Origin: Pseudomonas sp. R5(2019)
Lineage (GTDB): Bacteria; Pseudomonadota; Gammaproteobacteria; Pseudomonadales; Pseudomonadaceae
Assembly (NCBI RefSeq): GCF_009905435.1
Contig: NZ_JAAAMT010000002.1
Span: forward strand, 186,001-250,000
Direction of reading: 5' to 3'
Length of the DNA stretch: 64,000 nt
Each line of letters starts with the position of its first letter. The stretch's first letter is position 1. The position numbers were made by a program, and so were the translations under genes. The notes beneath the pieces were generated by a model. The model did no database searches, was not told the origin of the DNA, and saw nothing but the letters and a program-made list of their open reading frames with translations. This document shows, one piece after another, positions 17,609 to 27,024 of this stretch.

Positions 17609-18394
17609 ATGACGCGCATTTGCACCTCCCTGCTCCTCGGCGCCGGGCTGCTGGCGGCCGTACCGGCCATGGCGGGGGACGTTCTGCTGTGGCAAACCAA
17701 CAGCCTCACGTACCTGTACGGCAAGAACTTTTCGGTCAACCCCGAGATCCAGCAGACGGTGACCTTCGAACACGCCGACAAATGGAAGTACGGCGATAAC
17801 TTCCTGTTCGTCGACAAGATTTTCTTCAACGGCAAAGACGACCGGAACAAAGGCTCGAACACCTACTACAGCGAGTTCAGCCCGCGCCTGTCGTTCGGCA
17901 AGATACTGGGCAGCGACCTGTCGTTCGGGCCGATCAAGGACGTGCTGCTGGCCATGACCTATGAGTACGGCGAAGGCGATACCGAGTCGTACCTGATCGG
18001 CCCGGGCTTCGACCTGGCGGTGCCGGGGTTCAACTACTTCACCCTCAACTTCTACCAGCGCCACACCGAAGGCAGCCGCCCCGGCGATCGGGTATGGCAG
18101 ATCACTCCGGCGTTCTCCTACACCATCCCGGCTGGCAAGTCCGACGTGCTGATCGACGGCTACATGGACTGGGTGGTCGACAACGACGAAACCCGCCGTG
18201 GCACCTACCACGCCAACCTGCACTTCAACCCGCAGGTGAAATACGACCTGGGCAAGGCTTTGAATATGGGCGCCAGGCAGCTGTATGTGGGCTTTGAGTA
18301 CAGCTACTGGAAGGACAAATACGGCATTCAGGACAATCCCAACCTGGACACCAACGAGAGCGTCGCCAGCTTTCTGGTGAAGGCCCACTTCTAA
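17609..18394 (+). CDS. Tsx-like nucleoside-specific outer-membrane channel, copy 1
   Basis: 261 residues with a signal peptide ending AVPAMA-GD and a C-terminal phenylalanine typical of outer-membrane barrels. The sequence alternates aromatic and polar residues (WQTNSLTYLYGKNFSVNPE, GTYHANLHFNPQVKYDLG), as in the OmpK/Tsx channel family, which passes nucleosides. Next to two purine permeases and the ureide operon it is likely the outer-membrane entry point for nucleosides or purines. It is a clear paralogue of the next gene (18758-19543), with the same length and most residues shared. Confidence 0.85.
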   Translation: MTRICTSLLLGAGLLAAVPAMAGDVLLWQTNSLTYLYGKNFSVNPEIQQTVTFEHADKWKYGDNFLFVDKIFFNGKDDRNKGSNTYYSEFSPRLSFGKILGSDLSFGPIKDVLLAMTYEYGEGDTESYLIGPGFDLAVPGFNYFTLNFYQRHTEGSRPGDRVWQITPAFSYTIPAGKSDVLIDGYMDWVVDNDETRRGTYHANLHFNPQVKYDLGKALNMGARQLYVGFEYSYWKDKYGIQDNPNLDTNESVASFLVKAHF

Positions 18395-18399
18395 TTGAT

Positions 18400-18486
18400 G
18401 TGGGAGCGGATTTATCCGCGAATAGATTCAACGCGGTTCGGCTGACACACCGTGGTGATGCTATTCGCGGATAAATCCGCTCCCAC
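18400..18486. repeat. REP pair (GTGGGAGCGGATTTATCC type)
   Basis: A 26-bp unit at 18400-18425 and its exact reverse complement at 18461-18486, forming a large hairpin after the first Tsx-like gene. The remainder of the 363-bp gap (18487-18757) is non-coding leader for the second copy; TTGACC near 18668 could be a -35 element but the -10 is unclear. Confidence 0.9.
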
Positions 18487-18757
18487 CGATTCAAAACGTC
18501 TCGCTTGTAGTGTTTCCCAATTCGCGCTTGAGCCTTGCAGCGCGAGTCTGTACTCTGCGCGCCCGCTCGAAAACCCTCGAATTTTCTCTGTCTCGATCAG
18601 GATTTCTGTTGCCGATTTTCACGCTCGGCGCAGCGCTTGCTGAATAGCTTCGACTTGAAGAAAAAAGTTGACCAGCAGGACAAGATTTTGAGACAAAGGG
18701 TGCCGTTTCAGGCGCCAAATCCAACAAGAACTGAAACCTTAAAACTGGGAGCAACCG

Positions 18758-19543
18758 ATGAAACGCACTCTCTCGAGCCTCGCGCTCGCTGGCGGCCTGC
18801 TGGCCGGCGGACAAGCCCTGGCCGGTGACCTGCTGCAGTGGCAGAACAACAGCCTGACCTACCTCTACGGCAAGGACTTCGCCGTCAACCCCGAGATCCA
18901 GCAAACCTTCACCTTCGAGCACGCCGACGGCTGGAAGTACGGGGACAACTTCCTGTTCATCGACAAAATTTTCTACAACGGCGAGAAGGACGCATTCGTA
19001 GGCCCGAACACCTACTACGGCGAATTCAGCCCGCGTCTGTCGTTCGGCAAGATCTTCGACCAGAAACTGGCCTTCGGCCCGGTCAAGGACGTACTGCTGG
19101 CCATGACCTACGAGTCTGGTGAAGGCGACGTCGATTCTTACCTGATCGGCCCGGGCTTCGACCTGGACATCCCGGGCTTCGACTGGTTCCAGCTGAACTT
19201 CTACCAGCGCCATACCGAAGGCGACCGCGCCGGTGACAACGTCTGGCAGATCACCCCGGCATGGTCCTACACCATTGCTGTGGGCAAATCCGACGTGCTG
19301 ATCGATGGGTTCATGGACTGGGTCGTCGACAACGACGAGAACGGCCGTGGCACCTACCACGCCAACCTGCACTTCAACCCGCAGATCAAATACGACCTGG
19401 GCAAGGCGCTGAGCTGGGGCGAGAAGCAGTTGTACGTCGGTATCGAGTACGACTACTGGAAGGACAAATACGGCATCGAAGACACCCCGTTCTTCGACAC
19501 CAATCAGAACACCGCGAGCCTGCTGGTCAAGGTGCACTTCTAA
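18758..19543 (+). CDS. Tsx-like nucleoside-specific outer-membrane channel, copy 2
   Basis: 261 residues: signal peptide ending QALA-GDLLQWQ, beta-barrel pattern, C-terminal phenylalanine. Long stretches match copy 1 (NSLTYLYGK, SDVLIDG, GTYHANLHFNPQ), so the pair is a tandem duplication that has diverged. GGGAGC lies upstream of the ATG. Its longer leader and separation by a REP pair suggest independent transcription from copy 1. Substrate specificity of the two copies may differ; this cannot be told from sequence. Confidence 0.85.
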   Translation: MKRTLSSLALAGGLLAGGQALAGDLLQWQNNSLTYLYGKDFAVNPEIQQTFTFEHADGWKYGDNFLFIDKIFYNGEKDAFVGPNTYYGEFSPRLSFGKIFDQKLAFGPVKDVLLAMTYESGEGDVDSYLIGPGFDLDIPGFDWFQLNFYQRHTEGDRAGDNVWQITPAWSYTIAVGKSDVLIDGFMDWVVDNDENGRGTYHANLHFNPQIKYDLGKALSWGEKQLYVGIEYDYWKDKYGIEDTPFFDTNQNTASLLVKVHF

Positions 19544-19585
19544 GCGTGGCCCGGCGTCGCCAGCGTGCGACGCCGGGGTTCACCG

Positions 19586-20497
19586 TCAACCGGCAACCGC
19601 CTTGCGTGCCTTGCCGATCAGCGTCCACACCGCCACCACCAGCCCGCCCGCCACGATGCCCACCGCGGCATTGAGCAAGGTCGACAGCAGCAGCGGCACC
19701 GACGTGCTCGCCGCCACGCCTTCAATGGCATGGAGCAATGCCGGGACGCCGTGCACCAGAATCCCGCCACCGACCAGAAACATCGCCGCCGTACCGATCA
19801 CCGACAGGCTCTTCATCATGTAGGGCGCCGCGCGCAGGATACCGTTACCCATCGACTTGGCCGCAGCGGAGCCTTTCTGCGTCAGCCACAGCCCCAGGTC
19901 ATCAAGCTTGACGATGCCCGCCACCAGCCCATACACACCAACCGTCATGACAATCGCAATACCCGACAGCACGAGGATCTGTTGCGTCAGCGGTGCACCG
20001 GCGACGGTGCCCAGGGTGATGGCGATGATCTCGGCCGACAGGATGAAGTCGGTGCGCACCGCGCCCTTGATCTTGTCCTTTTCGAACGCCACCAGATCCA
20101 CTTCAGGGTCCGCCACGGCCTGCGTCAATTGTGCGTGCTCCGCCTGATCTTCGGCTTCGCTGTGCAGAAACTTGTGCGCGAGCTTTTCAAAGCCCTCAAA
20201 ACAAAGAAACGCACCGCCGATCATCAACAGCGGCGTCACCGCCCAGGGCGCGAAGGCGCTGATCGCCAGTGCCGCGGGCACCAGGATCAGCTTGTTCAGA
20301 AACGATCCCTTGGCCACCGCCCACACCACCGGTATCTCGCGCTCGGCGCGCACACCGGTGACCTGCTGGGCATTGAGGGCCAAATCATCACCCAAAACAC
20401 CAGCGGTTTTCTTGGCCGCCAGTTTTGTCATCAACGCGACGTCATCAAGCACGGTGGCGATGTCATCGATGAGCACCAACAAGCTGCTTCCTGCCAT
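19586..20497 (-). CDS. DUF808 (YedI-like) inner-membrane protein
   Basis: 303-residue membrane protein of the DUF808/YedI family, of unknown function. It has the family opening [40 protein letters not shown], an [11 protein letters not shown] segment and several hydrophobic helices toward the C-terminus. ATG 20497 fits the normal length; the longer open frame upstream is antisense to the TetR gene. It is divergent from the TetR gene by about 156 bp. Confidence 0.85.
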   Translation of the reverse strand: MAGSSLLVLIDDIATVLDDVALMTKLAAKKTAGVLGDDLALNAQQVTGVRAEREIPVVWAVAKGSFLNKLILVPAALAISAFAPWAVTPLLMIGGAFLCFEGFEKLAHKFLHSEAEDQAEHAQLTQAVADPEVDLVAFEKDKIKGAVRTDFILSAEIIAITLGTVAGAPLTQQILVLSGIAIVMTVGVYGLVAGIVKLDDLGLWLTQKGSAAAKSMGNGILRAAPYMMKSLSVIGTAAMFLVGGGILVHGVPALLHAIEGVAASTSVPLLLSTLLNAAVGIVAGGLVVAVWTLIGKARKAVAG

Positions 20498-20653
20498 CGG
20501 TACGGCTCCACAGAATAATTCGAGTGCAGAGCATAGCGTGCCAGACGCCACGGCGCGCGGCCTTGAGCGCCGCGCAAGCGCGGTGCTACCATGCGCAACC
20601 GCCCGACCAGGCCCCGCGCCACTTGCGGCGAGATACAAGGACTTCCCCGAACG

Positions 20654-21265
20654 ATGAGCAGCATTCGCGAGCGCAACAAAGAACTGATTCTGCGCGCGGC
20701 CAGTGAAGAATTTGCCGACAAGGGCTTCGCCGCCACCAAGACCAGCGACATCGCCGCCAAGGCCGGGCTGCCCAAGCCGAATGTCTACTACTACTTCAAG
20801 TCCAAGGAAAACCTCTACCGCGAGGTCCTTGAGAGCATCATCGAGCCGATCCTGCAGGCCTCCACGCCGTTCAACGCCGAGGGCGAACCCAAGGAAGTGC
20901 TCAGCGCCTATATCCGCTCCAAAATCCGCATTTCCCGCGATGTGCCCTTTGCTTCGAAGGTATTTGCCAGCGAGATCATGCACGGCGCCCCGCACCTGAG
21001 CCCCGAGCAGGTCGAACAGCTCAACGGCCAGGCCCGGCACAACATCGAATGCATCCAGACCTGGATCGACCGCGGCCAGATCGCGCCCATTGACCCGCAC
21101 CACCTGATGTTCAGCATCTGGGCGGCAACGCAGACCTATGCGGATTTCGATTGGCAGATTTCGACGGTGACGGGGAAGGCGAAGCTTGAGGATGCTGATT
21201 ATGAAGCGGCGGCGCAGACCATTATTCGGTTGGTACTGAAGGGGTGTGAACCTGACGGCCAGTAA
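20654..21265 (+). CDS. TetR-family regulator, RutR/YcdC-like
   Basis: 203 residues with an N-terminal TetR HTH (about 10-60: [46 protein letters not shown]) and a C-terminal domain like that of RutR (pyrimidine-responsive in E. coli), with [16 protein letters not shown] and [13 protein letters not shown]. It could sense a pyrimidine or purine catabolite. It diverges from the DUF808 gene; neither is obviously part of the purine operons. AAGGA lies 11 nt before the ATG. Confidence 0.85.
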   Translation: MSSIRERNKELILRAASEEFADKGFAATKTSDIAAKAGLPKPNVYYYFKSKENLYREVLESIIEPILQASTPFNAEGEPKEVLSAYIRSKIRISRDVPFASKVFASEIMHGAPHLSPEQVEQLNGQARHNIECIQTWIDRGQIAPIDPHHLMFSIWAATQTYADFDWQISTVTGKAKLEDADYEAAAQTIIRLVLKGCEPDGQ

Positions 21266-21271
21266 ACACTT

Positions 21272-21349
21272 TTCGCGGATAAATCCGCTCCCACAACGGC
21301 CTTTTCACATAACGTGAGCGGGGAATGTGGGAGCGGATTTATCCGCGAA
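21272..21349. repeat. REP pair (GTGGGAGCGGATTTATCC type)
   Basis: Inverted copies at 21272-21294 and 21327-21349 in the convergent gap between the TetR gene and glcG; same unit as at 18.4, 25.6 and 36.4 kb. Confidence 0.9.
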
Positions 21350-21363
21350 GCTTTCACTGCCTA

Positions 21364-21807
21364 TCAGCCAACCTGAATCCCGGCATCCGCCCGCAAGCCC
21401 AGCGCTTCAATCGCACTGATCGCGCACTGCTCGTCAATATCCGACGTATCCCCGCTGATCCCCACCGCTCCCAGCACATTCCCAGCCTGATCACGCACCA
21501 GCACGCCGCCTGGCGCCGGCACCACCGACGTCTGCCCCAAGCCGTTCAACGCCGCAAAAAACGCCGGCCGCTTGGCCGCATCTTCCGCCAACAGCCGTGA
21601 ACCCTTGCCCAAAGCAATCGCACCCCAGGCCTTGCCGATGGCGACCTGTGGGCGCATCACGCTGGCGCCGTCCTCCCGTTGCAGGGCAAGCACGTGGCCA
21701 CCTGCGTCCAGCACCACCACCGCCAGCGGTGCCGCATTGATTTCCCGGCCGGTGGCAATCGCCCGGGTGATCAGTTCAACCGCGGTTTTCAAGGTCAGAG
21801 CGTTCAT
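21364..21807 (-). CDS. glcG: GlcG/HbpS-like protein (DUF336)
   Basis: 147-residue protein of the GlcG/HbpS family (PF03928), found beside glycolate and glyoxylate genes. It has the typical ALTLKTAVELITRAIA opening, VVVLDAGGHVLALQREDGAS and GAVGISGDTSDIDEQCAISAI. Biochemical role is not settled; haem-binding relatives are known. AGAGGA is 7 nt before ATG 21807. It is divergent from gcl and shares a control region with two TTGTATACAA palindromes, so it probably belongs to the same regulon. Confidence 0.85.
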   Translation of the reverse strand: MNALTLKTAVELITRAIATGREINAAPLAVVVLDAGGHVLALQREDGASVMRPQVAIGKAWGAIALGKGSRLLAEDAAKRPAFFAALNGLGQTSVVPAPGGVLVRDQAGNVLGAVGISGDTSDIDEQCAISAIEALGLRADAGIQVG

Positions 21808-21887
21808 GGGTACGTCCTCTTGTGATGAGAAGCCCGAAGGGCAACTGAAAAATCTCTGCGACAAATAGAACACAATGAGATATTTTT

Positions 21888-21897
21888 TTGTATACAA
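21888..21897. promoter_or_regulatory. Putative GclR operator (glcG side)
   Basis: Perfect palindrome TTGTATACAA preceded by a T-run, about 81 bp upstream of glcG. Confidence 0.65.
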
Positions 21898-22025
21898 TAA
21901 TTCGAGCAAGTGAAAACTAATCGAGCCAAAGGCAGTTTTAGCAGGCTTTCTGGCAAATCCAAGGCAGCAGACGAAAATGGATTGACCGATCGCGTCAGCC
22001 GTGAATACACTCTGCGCAAAGCCAT

Positions 22026-22035
22026 TTGTATACAA
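22026..22035. promoter_or_regulatory. Putative GclR operator (gcl side)
   Basis: Perfect palindrome TTGTATACAA ending 26 bp before the gcl ATG, where bound protein would overlap the transcript start region; this position suits a repressor. Confidence 0.7.
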
Positions 22036-22061
22036 TTACAAAACACAAGAGGCACAAAACC

Positions 22062-23837
22062 ATGAGCAAAATGAGAGCAATTGATGCAGCCGTTCTGGTG
22101 ATGCGCCGCGAAGGTGTTGAGACCGCGTTTGGCATCCCGGGTGCAGCGATTAACCCGCTGTATTCGGCCCTGAAGAAAGTCGGCGGTATCGATCACGTCC
22201 TCGCTCGCCACGTTGAAGGCGCCTCGCACATGGCCGAGGGTTATACCCGCACCAAGGCCGGTAACATCGGCGTGTGCATCGGCACCTCCGGCCCTGCCGG
22301 CACCGACATGGTCACTGGTCTCTACAGTGCCTCGGCCGACTCCATCCCGATCCTGTGCATCACCGGCCAAGCGCCGCGTGCCCGCCTGCACAAGGAAGAT
22401 TTCCAGGCCGTCGACATCACCAGCATCGTCAAGCCGGTGACCAAGTGGGCCACCACCGTTCTGGAGCCGGGCCAGGTGCCGTACGCCTTCCAGAAAGCCT
22501 TCTATGAAATGCGCTCCGGCCGCCCAGGCCCGGTGCTGATCGACCTGCCGTTCGACGTGCAGATGGCTGAGATCGAATTCGACATCGACGCCTACCAGCC
22601 GCTGCCGGTGCACAAGCCACAAGCCAACCGCATCCAGGCTGAAAAAACCCTGGCCATGCTCGACACTGCCGAGCGCCCACTGCTGGTGGCCGGTGGCGGC
22701 ATCATCAACGCCGACGCCAGCGAGAAGCTGGTCGAGTTCGCCGAGCTGACCGGTATCCCGGTGGTACCGACCCTGATGGGCTGGGGCATCATCCCGGACG
22801 ATCACCCGCAAATGGTCGGCATGGTCGGCTTGCAAACCTCGCACCGCTACGGCAACGCGACGATGCTCAAATCCGACATGGTGCTGGGCATCGGTAACCG
22901 CTGGGCTAACCGCCACACCGGTTCCGTTGACGTCTACACCGAAGGTCGTCGCTTTATCCACGTCGATATCGAAGGCACCCAGATCGGCCGCGTTTTCACG
23001 CCAGACCTGGGCATCGTCTCCGACGCCGGTTCCGCCCTGGACGTGTTCCTGGAAGTGGCCCGCGAGTGGAAAGCCGCCGGCAAACTCAAGTGCCGTGGCG
23101 CCTGGCTGAAAGATTGCCAACAGCGCAAGGCCAGCCTGCAGCGCAAGACCCATTTCGACAACGTGCCGGTCAAGCCGCAGCGCGTTTACCAGGAAATGAA
23201 CCAGGTATTCGGCAAGGACACCTGCTACGTCAGCACCATCGGTCTGTCGCAGATCGCCGGCGCCCAGTTCCTGCACGTCTACAAGCCTCGCCACTGGATC
23301 AACTGCGGCCAGGCCGGCCCACTGGGCTGGACCATTCCGGCAGCCCTGGGCGTGGTCAAGGCCGATCCGTCGCGCAAAGTCGTGGCGCTGTCGGGCGACT
23401 ATGACTTCCAGTTCATGATCGAAGAACTGGCCGTGGGCGCGCAGTTCAACCTGCCGTACATCCACGTGGTGGTGAACAACTCCTACCTGGGCTTGATCCG
23501 TCAGTCACAGCGCGGTTTCGAGATGGACTACTGCGTGCAGCTGGCCTTCGAAAACCTCAATGCCCCAGAGCTCAACGGCTATGGCGTCGACCACGTCGCC
23601 GTCGCCGAAGGCCTGGGTTGCAAGGCGCTGCGCGTATTCGAACCGAAAGACATCCAGCCGGCGCTGCGCAAGGCCCAGCAAATGATCGAAGAGTTCAAGG
23701 TACCGGTGGTGGTCGAGATCATCCTGGAACGCGTGACCAACATTTCCATGGGCACCGAGATCAACGCCGTCAACGAGTTCGAAGACCTGGCCCTGGTCGG
23801 CGGCGACGCCCCCACCGCCATCTCGCTGCTGGACTGA
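22062..23837 (+). CDS. gcl: Glyoxylate carboligase
   Basis: 591-residue thiamine-diphosphate enzyme that condenses two glyoxylates to tartronate semialdehyde and CO2. At the position of the catalytic glutamate of other ThDP enzymes this protein has valine (V51 in ARHVEGASH), the known hallmark of glyoxylate carboligase. The ThDP/Mg motif runs from GDYDFQF to VNN near residues 444-478. AGAGG precedes ATG 22062. It heads the gcl-hyi-glxR-(ttuD-pyk) operon; the operator palindrome immediately upstream indicates repression. Confidence 0.97.
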   Translation: MSKMRAIDAAVLVMRREGVETAFGIPGAAINPLYSALKKVGGIDHVLARHVEGASHMAEGYTRTKAGNIGVCIGTSGPAGTDMVTGLYSASADSIPILCITGQAPRARLHKEDFQAVDITSIVKPVTKWATTVLEPGQVPYAFQKAFYEMRSGRPGPVLIDLPFDVQMAEIEFDIDAYQPLPVHKPQANRIQAEKTLAMLDTAERPLLVAGGGIINADASEKLVEFAELTGIPVVPTLMGWGIIPDDHPQMVGMVGLQTSHRYGNATMLKSDMVLGIGNRWANRHTGSVDVYTEGRRFIHVDIEGTQIGRVFTPDLGIVSDAGSALDVFLEVAREWKAAGKLKCRGAWLKDCQQRKASLQRKTHFDNVPVKPQRVYQEMNQVFGKDTCYVSTIGLSQIAGAQFLHVYKPRHWINCGQAGPLGWTIPAALGVVKADPSRKVVALSGDYDFQFMIEELAVGAQFNLPYIHVVVNNSYLGLIRQSQRGFEMDYCVQLAFENLNAPELNGYGVDHVAVAEGLGCKALRVFEPKDIQPALRKAQQMIEEFKVPVVVEIILERVTNISMGTEINAVNEFEDLALVGGDAPTAISLLD

Positions 23838-23846
23838 CCTGCTGAT

Positions 23847-23871
23847 GCCCTCCCCCGCACGGGGTGAGGGC
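23847..23871 (+). other. Intra-operon hairpin between gcl and hyi
   Basis: GCCCTC and GAGGGC arms around a nested CCC/GGG stem, with no following T-run. It may protect the gcl mRNA 3' end or set expression ratios. Confidence 0.45.
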
Positions 23872-23893
23872 GCACTTTCGCAAGGAGACATTC

Positions 23894-24676
23894 ATGCCAC
23901 GTTTCGCCGCCAACCTGTCCATGCTGTTCACCGAGCAGGACTTTCTCGCCCGTTTCAAGGCTGCAGCCGATGCCGGCTTCAGCGGGGTCGAATATCTGTT
24001 CCCGTACGATTTCACCTCGACTGAAATCAAACAACAGCTGGACGACAACGGCCTGACCCAGGTGCTGTTCAACCTGCCGGCCGGTGACTGGGCCAAGGGC
24101 GAGCGCGGTATCGCCTGCCACCCGGACCGCATCGAGGAGTTCCGCTCCGGCGTCGATCTGGCCATTGCCTACGCACAAGTTCTGGGCAACACCCAGATCA
24201 ACTGCCTGGCCGGCATCCGCCCACAAGGCCCGGATTGCGCCACCGTCGAGCAGACCTTCGTCGACAACCTGAAATACGCCGCCGACAATCTGCAAGCGGC
24301 CGGCATCAAACTGGTGATGGAAGCGATCAACACCCGCGACATCCCCGGCTTCTACCTGAACAACACCCGCCAGGCCCTGGCGATCCAGGAAAAGGTCGGC
24401 AGCGCCAACCTGTTCCTGCAGTACGACATCTACCACATGCAAATCATGGAAGGTGACCTGGCTCGAACCCTGGCCACGCACCTGCCACAGATCAACCACG
24501 TTCAGCTGGCCGACAACCCCGGCCGCAACGAGCCTGGCACCGGCGAAATCAACTATCGCTTCCTCTTCGAACATCTGGACCGCATCGGCTACCAGGGCTG
24601 GGTCGGCTGTGAATACAAGCCGCTGACCACCACCGAAGCGGGCCTCGGCTGGCTGAAAACCCACAACGCAATCTGA
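23894..24676 (+). CDS. hyi: Hydroxypyruvate isomerase
   Basis: 260-residue TIM-barrel isomerase of the xylose-isomerase-like fold, interconverting hydroxypyruvate and tartronate semialdehyde. Family segments visible: AANLSMLFTEQDFLARF at the N-terminus, GFSGVEYLFPY, EAINTRDIPGFYL (metal-ligand glutamate), LQYDIYHMQIMEGD and EYKPLTTTEAGLGW. AAGGAG is 7-8 nt before ATG 23894. It sits between gcl and glxR as in the usual operon. Confidence 0.95.
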   Translation: MPRFAANLSMLFTEQDFLARFKAAADAGFSGVEYLFPYDFTSTEIKQQLDDNGLTQVLFNLPAGDWAKGERGIACHPDRIEEFRSGVDLAIAYAQVLGNTQINCLAGIRPQGPDCATVEQTFVDNLKYAADNLQAAGIKLVMEAINTRDIPGFYLNNTRQALAIQEKVGSANLFLQYDIYHMQIMEGDLARTLATHLPQINHVQLADNPGRNEPGTGEINYRFLFEHLDRIGYQGWVGCEYKPLTTTEAGLGWLKTHNAI

Positions 24677-24689
24677 TCAGGTATTTCTC

Positions 24690-25583
24690 ATGGCTAAAAT
24701 CGGTTTTATCGGCACCGGCATCATGGGCCACCCCATGGCTTCGAACCTGCAAAAAGCAGGTCACAGCCTGTTCCTGACGACGCACCACGACCCCGCCCCG
24801 GCTGACCTGGTCGCCGCCGGCGCCGTCGCCCTGGCCAACCCGAAAGAAGTGGTCCAGGAAGCTGAATTCATCATCATCATGGTGCCCGACACCCCGCACG
24901 TCGAAGACGTGCTGCAGCGCGAAAACGGCGTAATCGCGGGCCTGGGTCCGAACAAGATCGTGATCGACATGAGCTCGATCTCACCGACCGCCACCAAAGC
25001 CTTCGCGGCCAAGGTCAACGCCACCGGCGCGCAATACCTCGACGCCCCGGTATCGGGCGGTGAAGTCGGCGCCAAGGCAGCCACCCTGAGCATCATGGTC
25101 GGTGGCGACAGCCAGGCGTTCGAACGCGCCCTGCCGCTGTTCCAGTCCATGGGCAAGAACATCACCCTGGTCGGTGGCAATGGCGATGGCCAGACCGCCA
25201 AGGTGGCTAACCAGATCATCGTTGCGCTGAACATCCAGGCCGTTGCCGAAGCGCTGCTGTTCGCCGCCAAGAACGGCGCAGACCCGGCCAAGGTGCGTGA
25301 AGCGCTGATGGGTGGCTTTGCTTCGTCCAAGATCCTGGAAGTGCACGGCGAGCGCATGATCAAGGGCACCTTCGACCCGGGCTTCCGCATCAGCCTGCAC
25401 CAGAAGGACCTGAACCTGGCCCTGCAAGGCGCCAAGGAGCTGTCGATCAACCTGCCCAACACCGCCAACGCCCAGCAAGTGTTCAGCACCTGCGCAGCCA
25501 TCGGCGGCGCCAACTGGGACCACTCGGCGCTGATCAAGGGCCTGGAACACATGGCCAACTTCTCGATCCGCGACGACAAGTAA
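24690..25583 (+). CDS. glxR: Tartronate semialdehyde reductase
   Basis: 297-residue beta-hydroxyacid dehydrogenase that reduces tartronate semialdehyde to D-glycerate. N-terminal NAD(P)-binding GFIGTGIMGHPMASNL, substrate-binding DAPVSGGEVGAKAATLSIMVGG near residue 118 and catalytic lysine context GGNGDGQTAKVANQI near 165 are all present. It lies 13 bp after hyi. A REP pair separates it from ttuD. Confidence 0.95.
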   Translation: MAKIGFIGTGIMGHPMASNLQKAGHSLFLTTHHDPAPADLVAAGAVALANPKEVVQEAEFIIIMVPDTPHVEDVLQRENGVIAGLGPNKIVIDMSSISPTATKAFAAKVNATGAQYLDAPVSGGEVGAKAATLSIMVGGDSQAFERALPLFQSMGKNITLVGGNGDGQTAKVANQIIVALNIQAVAEALLFAAKNGADPAKVREALMGGFASSKILEVHGERMIKGTFDPGFRISLHQKDLNLALQGAKELSINLPNTANAQQVFSTCAAIGGANWDHSALIKGLEHMANFSIRDDK

Positions 25584-25608
25584 GGCTTTGCATTGCCTGT
25601 GACACCGA

Positions 25609-25689
25609 TTCGCGGATAAATCCGCTCCCACATTGCTCACTCACATTATGTGCAAGGGCTGTTGTGGGAGCGGATTTATCCGCGAATAG
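25609..25689. repeat. REP pair (GTGGGAGCGGATTTATCC type)
   Basis: Inverted copies at 25609-25631 and 25664-25689 in the 160-bp glxR-ttuD gap. Such a structure inside an operon may stabilise the upstream gcl-hyi-glxR message. Confidence 0.9.
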
Positions 25690-25743
25690 CCGCACCAAAA
25701 TTACAAAGCCGAACCCCGAACAACAATAAAACGGGAGCCTGCC

Positions 25744-27024
25744 ATGTCGCTCGATCCGCAACTCTTTCTGCGCGAGCTGTTCGCCACGGCCATTGACGCC
25801 GCGCACCCCCGCCAGGTCCTCGAAGCTCATCTGCCTACCGATCGCACTGGCCGCGTCATCGTCATCGGCGCCGGCAAGGCCGCCGCCGCCATGGCCGAAG
25901 TGGTCGAACGCTGCTGGCAAGGCGAGGTCTCGGGCCTGGTCGTGACCCGCTACGGCCACGGCGCCAACTGCTCGAAAATCGAAGTCGTCGAAGCCGCTCA
26001 CCCTGTCCCTGATGCCGCCGGCCTGGCCGTTGCCCAGCGCGTGCTGGAGCTGGTCAGCAACCTCAGCGAAGACGACCGAGTGATCTTCCTGCTGTCCGGC
26101 GGCGGTTCTGCGCTGCTCGCCCTGCCCGCTGCCGGAATCACCCTGGCCGACAAGCAAGCGATCAACAAAGCCCTGCTCAAATCCGGCGCCACCATTGGCG
26201 AGATGAACTGCGTGCGCAAGCACCTCTCGGCGATCAAGGGCGGCCGCCTGGCCAAGGCCTGCTGGCCTGCCAGCGTCTACACCTATGCGATATCCGATGT
26301 GCCGGGCGATCTGGCCACGGTCATCGCCTCCGGCCCCACCGTGGCCGACCCCAGCACCTCGGCCGAGGCACTGGCGATTCTCAAACGCTACAACATCGAG
26401 GCGCCCGCCGCTGTTGTCGCCTGGCTGCAGAACCCGGCCTCTGAAACCGTCAAGGCCGACGATCCGTGCCTGGCCCGCAGCCACTTCCAGCTGATCGCCA
26501 AGCCACAACAATCCCTGGAGGCCGCCGCCGTCAAAGCGCGCCAGGCCGGATTCAGTCCGCTGATCCTCGGCGATCTGGAAGGCGAATCGCGCGAAGTGGC
26601 CAAGGTCCATGCCGGCATCGTCCGTCAGATCGTCCAGCACGGCCAGCCACTGGCAGCGCCGTGCGTGATCCTCTCCGGTGGCGAAACCACCGTGACCGTG
26701 CGCGGCAACGGCCGCGGCGGGCGCAATGCCGAGTTTTTGCTCAGCCTGACCGAAAGCCTCAAGGGGTTGCCCGGCGTCTATGCCCTGGCTGGCGACACCG
26801 ACGGCATCGACGGCTCGGAAGAAAACGCCGGTGCAATCATGACCCCGCACAGCTACGCCCGCGCCGAGGCCCTGGGCCTGTCGGCCAGCGATGAGCTGGA
26901 CAACAACAACGGCTACGGCTACTTCGCCGCCCTCGACGCCTTGATCGTGACATCGCCTACGCGCACCAACGTCAACGATTTGCGCGCCATCCTGATCCTC
27001 GAGAGTTCATCTCATGACGCCTGA
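25744..27024 (+). CDS. ttuD: Glycerate 2-kinase (MOFRL family, often annotated hydroxypyruvate reductase TtuD)
   Basis: 426-residue DUF4147/MOFRL protein. An N-terminal kinase domain (VIVIGAGKAAAAMAE near residue 38, FLLSGGGSALLALP near 117) is followed by the C-terminal MOFRL domain (VILSGGETTVTVRGNGRGGRN near 305). The family phosphorylates glycerate to 2-phosphoglycerate; the older name hydroxypyruvate reductase comes from tartrate-plasmid annotation. The pathway context (glycerate made by GlxR, pyruvate kinase next) supports the kinase activity. It overlaps pyk by 11 bp. Confidence 0.92.
   Translation: MSLDPQLFLRELFATAIDAAHPRQVLEAHLPTDRTGRVIVIGAGKAAAAMAEVVERCWQGEVSGLVVTRYGHGANCSKIEVVEAAHPVPDAAGLAVAQRVLELVSNLSEDDRVIFLLSGGGSALLALPAAGITLADKQAINKALLKSGATIGEMNCVRKHLSAIKGGRLAKACWPASVYTYAISDVPGDLATVIASGPTVADPSTSAEALAILKRYNIEAPAAVVAWLQNPASETVKADDPCLARSHFQLIAKPQQSLEAAAVKARQAGFSPLILGDLEGESREVAKVHAGIVRQIVQHGQPLAAPCVILSGGETTVTVRGNGRGGRNAEFLLSLTESLKGLPGVYALAGDTDGIDGSEENAGAIMTPHSYARAEALGLSASDELDNNNGYGYFAALDALIVTSPTRTNVNDLRAILILESSSHDA

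Noticed and set aside
25744..27024. Hydroxypyruvate reductase activity for TtuD
   Set aside because: The domain structure is DUF4147/MOFRL glycerate kinase, and the neighbours require a glycerate kinase step.
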